Source of the DNA: Bog-756 sp963718405
GTDB lineage: Bacteria > Actinomycetota > Acidimicrobiia > Acidimicrobiales > RAAP-2
Direction of reading: 5' to 3'
Length of the DNA: 64,000 nt
Assembly (NCBI GenBank): GCA_963718405.1
Contig: CAVQYZ010000001.1
Span: 744,001-808,000, forward strand
Part shown: positions 26,401 to 35,017 of the stretch, in pieces
Layout of the letters: the number at the start of each line of letters is the position of its first letter
Numbering within the stretch: position 1 is the stretch's first letter
Notes under the pieces: model-generated
What the model was told of the DNA's origin: nothing
Databases searched by the model: none
The model's input: the letters and a program-made list of their open reading frames with translations, nothing else
Translations under genes and position numbers: made by a program

Positions 26401-28083
26401 ATGGTGGTCCTCGACACGTTGGGCGCAGCAGAGCTGTGCCAGGTGATCACCACGTTCCGCGACGGGTTGCGCTCCCACCAGGAGGTGATCAACCGCCTCA
26501 ACGTCTACCCGGTGCCTGACGGCGATACCGGGACCAACATGGCCCTGACCCTCCAGTCGGTCACCGAGGAGCTGGACGGCCTGGACGCCCCTGATCTGGC
26601 CGCCACCTGCGCCGCCATCGCCCACGGCTCGTTGATGGGGGCCCGGGGCAACTCGGGGGTCATCTTGTCGCAGCTCCTGCGGGGCATCTCCGAGGGTCTC
26701 AACTGCTCGTCGGCCTCGCCGGGGCCCCAGGAGCTGTCCGAGGCCCTGACCATCGCCGACCGACTGGCCCGGGAGGCGGTGATGCGCCCGGTGGAGGGCA
26801 CCATCCTGACCGTGGCCCGGGGCGCGGCCGAGGAGGCCCGGGCAGCCGCCGAGGCCGGCAAATCGCTGGTGGACGTGGCCGAGGCCTCCAGGGCCGGAGC
26901 GGCCGAGGCCCTGGCCCGCACCCCGTCACTGTTGCCGGTGCTGGAGCAGGCCGGGGTGGTCGACGCCGGCGGTACCGGGTTCCTCCTCTTGTTCGATGCC
27001 CTGTTGTCGGTGCTCGACGGGCGGTCGATGCCGACCCCTCCGGAGGTCCCCGACGTCAACTTCGCCCCGGACAACCCGGCGGCCCCGGGCACGGCGTCAC
27101 CGATCAGCGGGGACATGGAGGCCAACCTGGCCGGACTCCGCTACGAGGTGATGTACCTGCTCGAGGCCCCCGACGACACCATTCCGGTGTTCAAGGAGGT
27201 CTGGGCGGGCCTCGGCGACTCCATCGTGGTGGTGGGCGGGAACGGCCTGTGGAACTGCCACATCCACACCGACGACATCGGTGGGGCCATCGAGGCCTCG
27301 ATCGACGCCGGCCGGCCCCGGAGCATCCGGGTCACCGACCTCTTGGAGCAGGTGGAAGAGGAGCGCTGGGTGCGCGAGGCCGCCGTCACCGCGGACAACG
27401 GTCCCGAGGTGCCCGCCGGCCCGGCCCCGGCCACCGGCGTGGTGGCGGTGGCCACCGGCGATGGCGTGGGACGGATCTTCCGGTCTCTCGGGGTCCAGGG
27501 TCTTCTGGCCGGCGGCCAGTCGATGAACCCGTCCACCGCCGAGCTGGTCCAGGCGGTACAGGCCCTCCGGTCCGACGAGGTGGTCATCCTCCCCAACAAC
27601 GGCAATATCCGTCCGGTGGCGCAACGGGTGGGTGACCTGACTTCCAAGCGGGTGTGGGTGGTTCCCACCGACACCGTGGTCGAAGGCTTCGCCGCCCTGC
27701 TGGCCTACGACCCCGAGGCCCGGGGTGAGGTCAACGCCCGGGCCATGGAGGCCTCGGCTCTCAAAGTGGTGCCGGGGGAGGTCACCCGGGCGGTGCGCGA
27801 CGCCGACAGCCGGGTGGGCCCGATCGTGGCCGGTGACTGGCTGGGCCTGTCCCGGCAGGGCATCGAGGTGGTCAACGACTCCTTGGCCGGGGCGGCGTGC
27901 TCGTTGCTGGACATCTTGATCACCCCGTCCCACGACCTGGTGACCATCATGGAGGGCGAGGGATCGGGGGCGGCCGACACCCGGCGGATCACCGAGTGGG
28001 TCAGGGATCAACGTCCCGAGGTGGAGATCGAGGTGCACCACGGTGGCCAGCCCCTCTATCCGTACCTGTTCTCCATCGAGTGA
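26401..28083 (+). CDS. DAK2/DhaL-domain kinase (FakA-like)
   Basis: The N-terminal about 200 residues are a DhaL-type nucleotide-binding domain (RLNVYPVPDGDTGTNM with the Mg-binding Asp cluster, and GARGNSGVILSQ). The rest matches the FakA-type C-terminal half (IHTDD, LPNNGNI). FakA phosphorylates fatty acids presented by a DegV-type binding protein (FakB); no degV gene is in the window. ATG 26401 is chosen over GTG 26398 from the -10 position. recG starts 14 bases downstream, as in many actinobacteria. 560 residues. Confidence 0.9.
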   Translation: MVVLDTLGAAELCQVITTFRDGLRSHQEVINRLNVYPVPDGDTGTNMALTLQSVTEELDGLDAPDLAATCAAIAHGSLMGARGNSGVILSQLLRGISEGLNCSSASPGPQELSEALTIADRLAREAVMRPVEGTILTVARGAAEEARAAAEAGKSLVDVAEASRAGAAEALARTPSLLPVLEQAGVVDAGGTGFLLLFDALLSVLDGRSMPTPPEVPDVNFAPDNPAAPGTASPISGDMEANLAGLRYEVMYLLEAPDDTIPVFKEVWAGLGDSIVVVGGNGLWNCHIHTDDIGGAIEASIDAGRPRSIRVTDLLEQVEEERWVREAAVTADNGPEVPAGPAPATGVVAVATGDGVGRIFRSLGVQGLLAGGQSMNPSTAELVQAVQALRSDEVVILPNNGNIRPVAQRVGDLTSKRVWVVPTDTVVEGFAALLAYDPEARGEVNARAMEASALKVVPGEVTRAVRDADSRVGPIVAGDWLGLSRQGIEVVNDSLAGAACSLLDILITPSHDLVTIMEGEGSGAADTRRITEWVRDQRPEVEIEVHHGGQPLYPYLFSIE

Positions 28084-28096
28084 GGAGCCCGGCCCC

Positions 28097-30331
28097 GTGA
28101 GTGGCCCGCCCCCTGGGGAACGTGGGTCGGCCGGCGAGGGGCGCAAGCTCCGCCAGCTGTCCGAGCTGCCGGTGTCCGTGCTGAAGGGAGTGGGGGAGCG
28201 GGCCCGCCAGGAGTTGGGCGAACTCGGCATCGAGACGGTGCTGGACCTGGTCACCCACTACCCGCGGCGCTACATCGACGGCACCCGGTTGGTGCCCATC
28301 GCCGACCTGGTCGAGGGGGACAAGGCCTCGGTGTTGGCTCGGGTGACCCGGGTCAGTCGACCTCCCTCGGGCTACGGCCGGGGGCGTCGCCGGGCCCCGA
28401 CCCGGGTGGTGGTGGGCATCGCCGACGACAGCGGGCAGCTCGACGTGGTCTTCTTCAATCAGGCCTGGCGGGCCAAACAGCTGGCGGTGGGGACGCTGGC
28501 CATGTTCTACGGGACGGTGGGCTCCTACCGGGGCGTCCTCCAGCTGAGCAGTCCCACCGCCGAGGTACTGCAGGGGGCGGGCGAGGATCCCGAGCCCGGG
28601 GAGAGCGAGCGCACCGGACGGGTGTTCCCGGTGTACCCCTTGACCGACAAGGCCCAGCTGACCTCGGCCCGGATCGGTCGGTACGTGGGCGAGGCCCTCG
28701 ACCGGGCCGGTGGGTTCGCCGATCCGGTGCCCCCCGAGTGGCGTAGCCGGTTCGATCTGGTCGACCGCACCACCGCCTTCGGGCACATCCATCGGCCCAC
28801 CCAGGTCGCCCAGGCCGAACCGGCCCGTCGGCGGCTGGCCTTCGATGAGCTGTTCCGGCTGCAGATGGCCCTGGTCCTCCGCCAGGACCGGCTCCAGCGC
28901 GACGCCCGCGGCATCCGCCACGTGACGACCCACCCCGACGGGACGCCGACGTTGGCGGAGCGCTTCTTGGGCGGCCTGCCCTTCGTGCCCACTGCGGCCC
29001 AGGCCCGGGCCATCGAGGCCATCCGCCACGACCTGGGCGCAGCGCTCCCCATGCACCGGCTGCTCCAGGGCGACGTGGGCTCGGGCAAGACGGTGGTGGC
29101 GGTGGCGGCCATGTTGGCCGCGGTGGAAGGGGGCCACCAGGGGGCGTTGATGGCCCCCACCGAAGTGCTGGCCGAGCAGCACGCCACGGAGGTCCGCAAG
29201 CTCACCGAGGGGCTGTGGGTGCCCGATACCACCACCCTGGCCGGGGAACGCCCGGTAAAGGTGGCCCTGTTGACCAACCGGACCGGGGCCGCCGACCGGG
29301 CCGCCCTCCATGCCGGGCTGGCCGACGGCACCGTCGACCTTCTGGTCGGCACCCATGCCCTCCTCACCGACCAGGTCAACTTCCACTCCCTCGGGGTGGT
29401 GGTCATCGACGAGCAGCACCGCTTCGGCGTGGAGCAGCGGGCCGCTCTGCGGGACAAGGGAAGGGGGGTGGACGGCGAGGGTCGGGACCCCGATCTGCTG
29501 GTGATGACGGCCACGCCCATCCCGCGCACCGCGGCCATGGTGGTCTTCGGTGACCTGGACATGACCATCATCGACGAGCTGCCCCCGGGCCGGCTGCCGG
29601 TGACCACCAGTTGGCTCCGCACTCCACTGGAGCAGGAGGAGGCCTGGGGGCGGGTGCGTTCCGAGGTGGAAGCCGGTCACCGGGCCTTCGTGGTCTGCCC
29701 GCTGGTCGAGGGGTCGGACCGGGTGCAGGCCACCTCGGTGGTAGCCGAGGCGGAGCGGTTGGCCGGCGGCGAGCTGTCCGGCCTGTCCATCGGGCTCCTC
29801 CACGGCCAACTGCCCCCGGCCGAGAAGGAGCGGGTCATGGCGGAGTTCCGCACCGGCCGCATCGACGTGCTGGTGGCCACCACGGTCATCGAGGTCGGGG
29901 TGGACGTCCCCGAGGCCACGGTGATGGTCATCGAGGATGCCGACCGGTTCGGCATCGCCCAACTCCACCAGCTCCGGGGACGGGTGGGGCGGGGGAGTGA
30001 TCCCTCGTGGTGCTACCTGCTGTCGGAGAACGACACCCCCGAGGCCGAGGCGCGCCTCTCGGCCATGGAGGAGACCAACGACGGCTTCGCCCTGGCCGAG
30101 GTCGATCTGGAGCTGCGGGGCGAGGGCACCATCCTCGGGGCCCGCCAGAAGGGGCGGAGCGACCTCAAGGCCGCCAAACTCCTGAAGGACCGGGACCTGG
30201 TGGCCGAGGCCCGCACCATGGCGGTGGAGCTGGTGGCCGAGGACCCCGGTCTCAGCTCCCATGAGCTGCTGGTGGACGAGCTGCGCATGTTCATCGAGGA
30301 CGACGAGGCCGAGTTCCTCTTCAAGAGCTGA
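28097..30331 (+). CDS. recG: ATP-dependent DNA helicase RecG
   Basis: Branch-migrating helicase that remodels stalled forks and Holliday junctions. The N-terminal wedge/OB domain includes LKGVGERARQELGELGI. Walker A GDVGSGKT begins at residue 325, the DEQH box (DEQHRFGVEQ) at 438, then TATPIPRT and the C-terminal helicase motifs HGQLPPAEKE, VEVGVDVPEAT-type region and QLRGRVGRG. The DLELRGEG...RQKG segment is characteristic of RecG. GTG 28097 follows GGAG after the preceding stop. 744 residues, a normal length. Confidence 0.97.
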   Translation: MSGPPPGERGSAGEGRKLRQLSELPVSVLKGVGERARQELGELGIETVLDLVTHYPRRYIDGTRLVPIADLVEGDKASVLARVTRVSRPPSGYGRGRRRAPTRVVVGIADDSGQLDVVFFNQAWRAKQLAVGTLAMFYGTVGSYRGVLQLSSPTAEVLQGAGEDPEPGESERTGRVFPVYPLTDKAQLTSARIGRYVGEALDRAGGFADPVPPEWRSRFDLVDRTTAFGHIHRPTQVAQAEPARRRLAFDELFRLQMALVLRQDRLQRDARGIRHVTTHPDGTPTLAERFLGGLPFVPTAAQARAIEAIRHDLGAALPMHRLLQGDVGSGKTVVAVAAMLAAVEGGHQGALMAPTEVLAEQHATEVRKLTEGLWVPDTTTLAGERPVKVALLTNRTGAADRAALHAGLADGTVDLLVGTHALLTDQVNFHSLGVVVIDEQHRFGVEQRAALRDKGRGVDGEGRDPDLLVMTATPIPRTAAMVVFGDLDMTIIDELPPGRLPVTTSWLRTPLEQEEAWGRVRSEVEAGHRAFVVCPLVEGSDRVQATSVVAEAERLAGGELSGLSIGLLHGQLPPAEKERVMAEFRTGRIDVLVATTVIEVGVDVPEATVMVIEDADRFGIAQLHQLRGRVGRGSDPSWCYLLSENDTPEAEARLSAMEETNDGFALAEVDLELRGEGTILGARQKGRSDLKAAKLLKDRDLVAEARTMAVELVAEDPGLSSHELLVDELRMFIEDDEAEFLFKS

Positions 30332-30417
30332 CGCCCGGGGCGCTGGAGCGGTCTACCGGGGCCGCTCCGGGCACTCCGGGCGGCCCCCGGCCACCCGGGG
30401 AAAACAACGGCTCCCGG

Positions 30418-30423
30418 TAGAGT
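30418..30423 (+). promoter_or_regulatory. -10 box of rsmD (leaderless type)
   Basis: TAGAGT exactly six bases before GTG 30430. It would drive rsmD-coaD and the following genes independently of recG. Confidence 0.5.
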
Positions 30424-30429
30424 GGGCCG

Positions 30430-30987
30430 GTGCGCGTGATTGGTGGCGAGTTCCGGGGTCGACGTCTGACCGGTGCCGTGGCACCCGGCATCCGGCCCAC
30501 GTCGGACCGGGTGCGCGAGGCGGTGTTCGACATCCTGTTCAGCCTGGGCGGGGTGGACGGTCTGCTGGTGGCGGACCTGTTCGCCGGCACCGGGGCCATG
30601 GGGATCGAAGCCCTGTCCCGGGGAGCGGCCTCGGTGACCTTCGTGGACCAGAGCGCCGAGGCCCTGGCCGCGGTGCGGGCCAACCTGGCCTCGGTGGGGC
30701 TGGGCCACGCCGAACGGGACGGGGATGCCACCGTGGTCCGGGCCGACGTGGGCTCGTGGGTGGCCACCACCGCCTCGCGCTACGACCTGGTGCTGGTGGA
30801 TCCGCCCTACGACTTCCAGGGGTGGGACTCCCTGGTGGCCCAGCTCCCGGCCGATCTGGCCGTGCTGGAATCCGGCACCGAGATCGCCGCCCCGTCGGGC
30901 TGGGGCATCATCAAAACCCGTCGGTATGGAGGTACGATCGTGTCTGTGGCCCGTCCCGAGCTGGTCACAGAGAAAGGTGTCTCGTGA
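30430..30987 (+). CDS. rsmD: 16S rRNA (guanine-N2)-methyltransferase RsmD
   Basis: Methylates G966 of 16S rRNA in the small subunit. It begins RVIGGEFRGRRL, has RPTSDRVREAVFDIL, the SAM loop DLFAGTGAMGIEAL and the catalytic VDPPYDF. 185 residues from GTG 30430. Its stop overlaps the coaD GTG by four bases, the classical rsmD-coaD coupling. Confidence 0.95.
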   Translation: MRVIGGEFRGRRLTGAVAPGIRPTSDRVREAVFDILFSLGGVDGLLVADLFAGTGAMGIEALSRGAASVTFVDQSAEALAAVRANLASVGLGHAERDGDATVVRADVGSWVATTASRYDLVLVDPPYDFQGWDSLVAQLPADLAVLESGTEIAAPSGWGIIKTRRYGGTIVSVARPELVTEKGVS

Positions 30988-31466
30988 GGATTGCGCTCAT
31001 ACCCGGATCGTTCGACCCGGTGCACAACGGGCACCTCGAGGTCATCGAGCGGGCCGCCCGGCTGTTCGACGAGGTGGTCGTGGCCACGGTGCGGAACCCA
31101 CAGAAGAGCGAGGCCCTCTTCGACCTGGGCGAACGACAAGAGATGCTGGAGGAGTCGCTGGCCCACCTGGTCAACGTGCGGATCGTGTCGGTGTCCACCC
31201 TGGTGGTCAACGTGGCCCACGACGTCGGGGCCAGCGCCATCGTGAAGGGCCTGCGGGCCGTCTCGGACTTCGAGAACGAGTTGCAGATGGCCCAGATGAA
31301 CAAGCAGCTGTCCGGGGTGGAGACCTTGTTCATCCCCACCAGCTCGGCCCATTCGTTCATCGCCTCCCGGCTGTTGCGGGAGGTGGCCCGGTTCGGCGGC
31401 GACGTGACGGCCTTCGTCCCCAAAGTGGTGGCGACCAGGCTGCAGGAGAAGTTTGCCGATGAGTGA
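30984..31466 (+). CDS. coaD: phosphopantetheine adenylyltransferase
   Basis: Penultimate step of coenzyme A synthesis. The nucleotidyltransferase motif GSFDPVHNGHLEVI holds the catalytic HNGH, and the C-terminal SSAHSFIASRLLREVA corresponds to the substrate-binding ISSS-type motif. VKGLRAVSDFENELQMA is also typical. GTG 30984 overlaps the rsmD TGA, and the coaD TGA overlaps the next ATG by eight bases, so translation is coupled. 160 residues. Confidence 0.96.
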   Translation: MRIALIPGSFDPVHNGHLEVIERAARLFDEVVVATVRNPQKSEALFDLGERQEMLEESLAHLVNVRIVSVSTLVVNVAHDVGASAIVKGLRAVSDFENELQMAQMNKQLSGVETLFIPTSSAHSFIASRLLREVARFGGDVTAFVPKVVATRLQEKFADE

Positions 31467-32070
31467 CCTCTTCGAGGATCTGGACCAGCAACGGGCCGCC
31501 GGCGAGGAGCACGACGCCGAAGCCCTGATCCGCACGGTCCTGGACATCGTGCAGACAGCCAAGGCCATGCCGTTGTCGGCCTCGGTGCTGGTGTCGCGCG
31601 AGGAGCTGGCCGAGTTGCTGCAGGCCGCCCTGGACCGCATGCCCGACGAGCTCCGCCAGGCCCGTTGGCTCCTCAAGGAACGGGACGAGTTCATCGCGGA
31701 GAAGAGCCGTGAAGCCGACAACCTGTTGGAGGAGGTGCGGGTCCAGGCCGAGCGGATGGTCCAGCGCACCGAGATCGTGCGCCAGGCCAACCATGTGGCC
31801 CAACGCATCCTCGATGATGCCAACGAAGAGGCCCGGCGCCTCCGCCACGAGGCGGAGGACTATGCCGACCAGAAGTTGGCCAGTTTCGAGATCGTCCTCG
31901 ACCGGACCATGAAGACCGTCCAGGCCGGCCGCGAGAAGTTACAGGTCAGCCCGTTGCCGAAGGTGGAGATCGGCGAGGGCGGCGACACCTCCCTGGCCGC
32001 GGTGGGCCTTGACGGCGGCGTGACCGGCGTCGACGATCCTGACGGCTTCTTCGACCAGGACCTCGACTGA
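31459..32070 (+). CDS. SepIVA/DivIVA-like coiled-coil protein
   Basis: 203-residue, mostly helical and charged protein with long heptad-like stretches (about residues 70-165, for example LLKERDEFIAEKSREADNLL) and an acidic disordered tail. It lacks membrane segments and enzymatic motifs. Position between coaD and the DUF177-rpmF pair, and the coiled-coil character, fit the mycobacterial SepIVA (DivIVA-like division factor) family, so a role in septum or cell-pole organisation is inferred. ATG 31459 overlaps coaD; the TTG six bases earlier is less likely. Confidence 0.75.
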   Translation: MSDLFEDLDQQRAAGEEHDAEALIRTVLDIVQTAKAMPLSASVLVSREELAELLQAALDRMPDELRQARWLLKERDEFIAEKSREADNLLEEVRVQAERMVQRTEIVRQANHVAQRILDDANEEARRLRHEAEDYADQKLASFEIVLDRTMKTVQAGREKLQVSPLPKVEIGEGGDTSLAAVGLDGGVTGVDDPDGFFDQDLD

Positions 32071-32083
32071 GTCGACCGATCCG

Positions 32084-32662
32084 GTGACGACCGAATCCGC
32101 CACCGACGAGGCCCGGGCCCCGCGCCGGTCCGCCCGCCCGTTCACCGTCCAGGTGGCCTCGCTGCGCAAGGAGTCCGGCACCACCCGCCACGAGGTCCGA
32201 CGGGGTCCCATCGAGGACCTGCAGGCGGTGGGGGTGTCGGTGCCCGATTCGGCCACGGTGAGCTGTGACATGACCCTGTCGTCGTACCCGGGAGGGATCA
32301 TGGTCACCGGCACGGTGAGTGCCCCCTGGGTCGGCGAGTGCCGCCGGTGCGGTGGCCCGGTGTCGGGGACGGTCGAGGCCGCGGTGCGGGAACGGTACGC
32401 CCCCGAGGGCGATCACCGGGCCGAGGAGGACGAAGAGGCGTACCCCCTGGTCGGTGAGGAGTTGGATCTCGAGCCGCTGGCCCACGATGCCGTCCTGCTC
32501 GACCTGCCGTTGGCCCCCTTGTGCTCACCGGAGTGCCGGGGCCTGTGCCCCCGGTGCGGCCAGAACTGGAACCTGGCCACCTGCGACTGTCCTCCCGACA
32601 GCGACCCCCGCTGGTCGGCCCTCGATGCCCTGCGTGGTCCGGAGGCCGGCGGTTTGGCCTAA
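32084..32662 (+). CDS. DUF177/YceD-family protein
   Basis: 192 residues with the family pattern: a core containing WVGECRRCGGPVSG, then a C-terminal LCSPECRGLCPRCGQNWN Cys cluster that may bind zinc. YceD proteins sit immediately upstream of rpmF in most bacteria and are linked to 23S rRNA or ribosome biogenesis. GTG 32084 begins 13 bases after the SepIVA-like gene. Its TAA stop is part of the rpmF -10 box. Confidence 0.9.
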   Translation: MTTESATDEARAPRRSARPFTVQVASLRKESGTTRHEVRRGPIEDLQAVGVSVPDSATVSCDMTLSSYPGGIMVTGTVSAPWVGECRRCGGPVSGTVEAAVRERYAPEGDHRAEEDEEAYPLVGEELDLEPLAHDAVLLDLPLAPLCSPECRGLCPRCGQNWNLATCDCPPDSDPRWSALDALRGPEAGGLA

Positions 32663-32665
32663 GAT
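32660..32665 (+). promoter_or_regulatory. -10 box upstream of rpmF
   Basis: TAAGAT overlapping the DUF177 stop codon, nine bases before the rpmF ATG. It suggests rpmF-plsX can be transcribed separately. Confidence 0.45.
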
Positions 32666-32674
32666 GCCCTTTCT

Positions 32675-32854
32675 ATGGCCGTCCCGAAGAAGAAGACCTC
32701 CAAGTCGAAGAGCCGCAGCCGTCGGGCGTCCAACTGGGTGCTCAAGATGCCGGCGCGCTCGACGTGCCCGCAGTGCTCCGTGGCCAAGACTCCCCATGTC
32801 GTGTGCCCGAACTGCGGCTGGTACAAAGGCCGACAGGCGATCGAAGTCGAGTAG
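32675..32854 (+). CDS. rpmF: 50S ribosomal protein L32 (zinc ribbon form)
   Basis: 59 residues: the basic N-terminus AVPKKKTSKSKSRSRR followed by a four-cysteine zinc ribbon (CPQC and CPNC). The start lies directly between the DUF177 gene and plsX, as in many bacteria. The stop TAG shares its last base with the GTG of plsX. Confidence 0.97.
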   Translation: MAVPKKKTSKSKSRSRRASNWVLKMPARSTCPQCSVAKTPHVVCPNCGWYKGRQAIEVE

Positions 32855-33894
32855 TGGCGCGAGGCGGGGCGCGACCGACCGGTGAGGCCTTCGTAGCGCT
32901 CCCGGTGGCGGTGGACGCCATGGGCGGCGATCGGGCCCCCGGTGAGATCGTGGCCGGAGCCCGCGAAGTGGCGGAGCGGACCGGCATCAAGGTGGCCCTG
33001 GTGGGTCGGCCCGGGGAGATGGGCGACACCGGAGACCTGCCGATATTCCCGGCCAGCGAAGTCATCGGGATGGACGACGACCCCGGCAACGGCGTGCGTC
33101 GGAAGAAGGACTCGTCGTTGGTGCGGGCGGCCGAAGCGGTGCGGGACGGCAAGGCCATGGCCATGGTGTCGGCCGGGAACACCGGGGCCACCATGGCGTC
33201 GGCCCTGCTGCGGATGGGCCGGCTGCCCAGTGTGGTGCGACCGGCCATCGCCACCCCCATCCCGTATCCCGGCGGCCCCTGGCCCACGGTGCTGCTCGAT
33301 TCGGGGGCCAACGCCGAGTGCAGCGCCCAGATGCTGGTGCAGTTCGCTCAGATGGGAGCGGCGTTCGCCAGCAAGCGCTACGGCATCAGCCGGCCCCGGG
33401 TGGCCCTCTTGTCCATCGGGGAGGAGAAGTCCAAGGGCACCCCGCTGGAGAAGGAGACCTACGCCCTCCTGGCCGAAGGTGAGGGTGGGGCGGCCTTCGA
33501 CTTCGTGGGCAATGTCGAAGGGCGCGACTTCTTCGAAGGCAAGACCGACGTCATCGTCACCGACGGATTCACCGGCAACGTGGCCCTCAAGACCTTGGAA
33601 GGATCGATGCGCTTCCTCATCGGGGCCCTCACGGAGATCCTGGGTCAGCCCGACGTCAGCGCCACCGCCGACGCTCTCTACCCGCACCTCCTGCCGCTGG
33701 CCGCGGCGCTGGACCCGGAGAACACCGGCGGGGCCATGCTGTTGGGCGTCGACGGCGTCTGTGTCATCAGCCACGGCTCCTCATCGTCGGTGGCCGTGGT
33801 CAACGCCATCACCGTGGCCCACGACCTGGCCGTCGGGGGACTGGTCCAAGCGGTGGCGGAGTCGGTCACACCGGTCGACGCCCCTACGGGCTGA
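32854..33894 (+). CDS. plsX: phosphate acyltransferase PlsX
   Basis: Converts acyl-ACP to acyl-phosphate for membrane phospholipid synthesis. Signature motifs: AVDAMGGDRAPGEI, VSAGNTGATMASAL, PTVLLDSGAN, NVEGRDFFEG and VTDGFTGNVALKT. GTG 32854 overlaps the rpmF stop by one base; GTG 32905, just before AVDAMGGD, is a possible shorter start. In many bacteria plsX is followed by fab genes and acpP; here acpP is about 20 kb away. Confidence 0.96.
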   Translation: MARGGARPTGEAFVALPVAVDAMGGDRAPGEIVAGAREVAERTGIKVALVGRPGEMGDTGDLPIFPASEVIGMDDDPGNGVRRKKDSSLVRAAEAVRDGKAMAMVSAGNTGATMASALLRMGRLPSVVRPAIATPIPYPGGPWPTVLLDSGANAECSAQMLVQFAQMGAAFASKRYGISRPRVALLSIGEEKSKGTPLEKETYALLAEGEGGAAFDFVGNVEGRDFFEGKTDVIVTDGFTGNVALKTLEGSMRFLIGALTEILGQPDVSATADALYPHLLPLAAALDPENTGGAMLLGVDGVCVISHGSSSSVAVVNAITVAHDLAVGGLVQAVAESVTPVDAPTG

Positions 33895-33910
33895 GGTCTG
33901 CGCCCAGCTG

Positions 33911-33925
33911 CTTCAGTTCCTGAAG
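33911..33925. terminator. small hairpin between convergent plsX and patatin genes
   Basis: CTTCAG-TTC-CTGAAG, a perfect six-base stem with a three-base loop, 17 bases after the plsX stop and nine before the patatin stop. Terminator function is inferred from position. Confidence 0.4.
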
Positions 33926-33933
33926 TCGATCGC

Positions 33934-34881
33934 TCAGTTCCAGAACTTGGAGAGCAGGCCTACGTCCTCTTTGGCCTGTCGGGCCCCCATGGCCAGGGCC
34001 CCCGGAACGGCGGCCGGTGACATCAGCTCGAACAGGTCGACTTCGGCGGGTATCCGCAGCACCACCTCGGAGCCCGACTTCTCGAGGTCCTCGAGCTCTT
34101 GGCGACCGCTGCCGGGGTGCGACGTCATCATGCCCTCGGTCATGTCGCTGCCGTCGGTCAGGGCCAGGACCAGTACCCGTCCGGCTCCGGCCAGCAGGTC
34201 CAGATGGGTGCCGGTGCCGCTGACCCCACCGTCCATGCACCACCGGTCGCCGATGGCCTGGGGGGCGAAGATCCCCGGGACGGCACTGCTGGCCGCGGCA
34301 GCCCGGGCCAGCGTGGTCCCCGTGCGCCTGGTCACCACGCAGCGCTCGCCGGTGTAGGCGTCGACACAGGTGACGTGCAGGATGGGCGAGCTCAACCGAC
34401 CCGGTCCGACCACCAGGGCGATGTTCCGTCTGGTCACCTCGGGTCGGGGAGTGACGGCGGCCAGGGCGGCGTGTCCGATCTCCTGCACCGTGTGCGGGTC
34501 GCCGTCGGTGGCCTTGAGGAAGAGGTCAAGGGCCCGCTCCTGACTGGGCTGGAGCTTGGATGCCGGGGCCAGGGCCGAGACAATGGCCGGCACCTTGGCC
34601 AGCACCGAGACCTCCGAGTGCAACCGCTTCAGCTTGCCCGAGGTCAGGGTGGAGGCCACCAGTGATCCGGCCGAGGTTCCGACCACCCGGTCGGCAGCGT
34701 CGAAGCGGACGCCGTTGACGGCCAGGGTCTGGAGGTAGCCCACCTGCCAGGCCACGAAGAACAGTCCTCCGCCCCCCAGGCTGATCCCCCGCTGCAGGCC
34801 GTCGCCGTAGCGGGCCTCGAAGCTGCGGGGAAGGACCGGATCCACCGGTGCCGGGCGGGCGGGAGTTCGTCGGGGGGCCAC
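33934..34881 (-). CDS. patatin-like phospholipase/acyl hydrolase
   Basis: Ser-Asp dyad lipid hydrolase. The 315-residue protein has the oxyanion loop SLGGGGLFF, the nucleophile elbow GTSAGS and the catalytic Asp in MDGGVSG. There is no signal peptide, so it probably acts in the cytoplasm or on the inner membrane face. GTG 34881 has a TAAAGT -10 box exactly six bases before it. It converges on plsX and is the first gene of the accessory block. Confidence 0.88.
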   Translation of the reverse strand: MAPRRTPARPAPVDPVLPRSFEARYGDGLQRGISLGGGGLFFVAWQVGYLQTLAVNGVRFDAADRVVGTSAGSLVASTLTSGKLKRLHSEVSVLAKVPAIVSALAPASKLQPSQERALDLFLKATDGDPHTVQEIGHAALAAVTPRPEVTRRNIALVVGPGRLSSPILHVTCVDAYTGERCVVTRRTGTTLARAAAASSAVPGIFAPQAIGDRWCMDGGVSGTGTHLDLLAGAGRVLVLALTDGSDMTEGMMTSHPGSGRQELEDLEKSGSEVVLRIPAEVDLFELMSPAAVPGALAMGARQAKEDVGLLSKFWN

Positions 34882-34887
34882 CCGCGA

Positions 34888-34893
34888 ACTTTA
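34888..34893 (-). promoter_or_regulatory. -10 box of the patatin gene (leaderless type)
   Basis: TAAAGT on the minus strand, exactly six bases before GTG 34881. Confidence 0.5.
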
Positions 34894-35017
34894 CCGGCAT
34901 CCACTGGCCGATCGGGTTCTTGGTCCCCTGTGAGTCGTGGTGCGCCGGGTAGCGTGGCCTGGCGCAGTGGTGACGGTTAGGGCGGCGGGCGTCGATGGAG
35001 GGATCGGTGGGGGATCG

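Noticed and set aside
28001..30262. 753-codon antisense open frame over recG
   Set aside because: Same GC-shadow effect; recG motifs fully explain the region.
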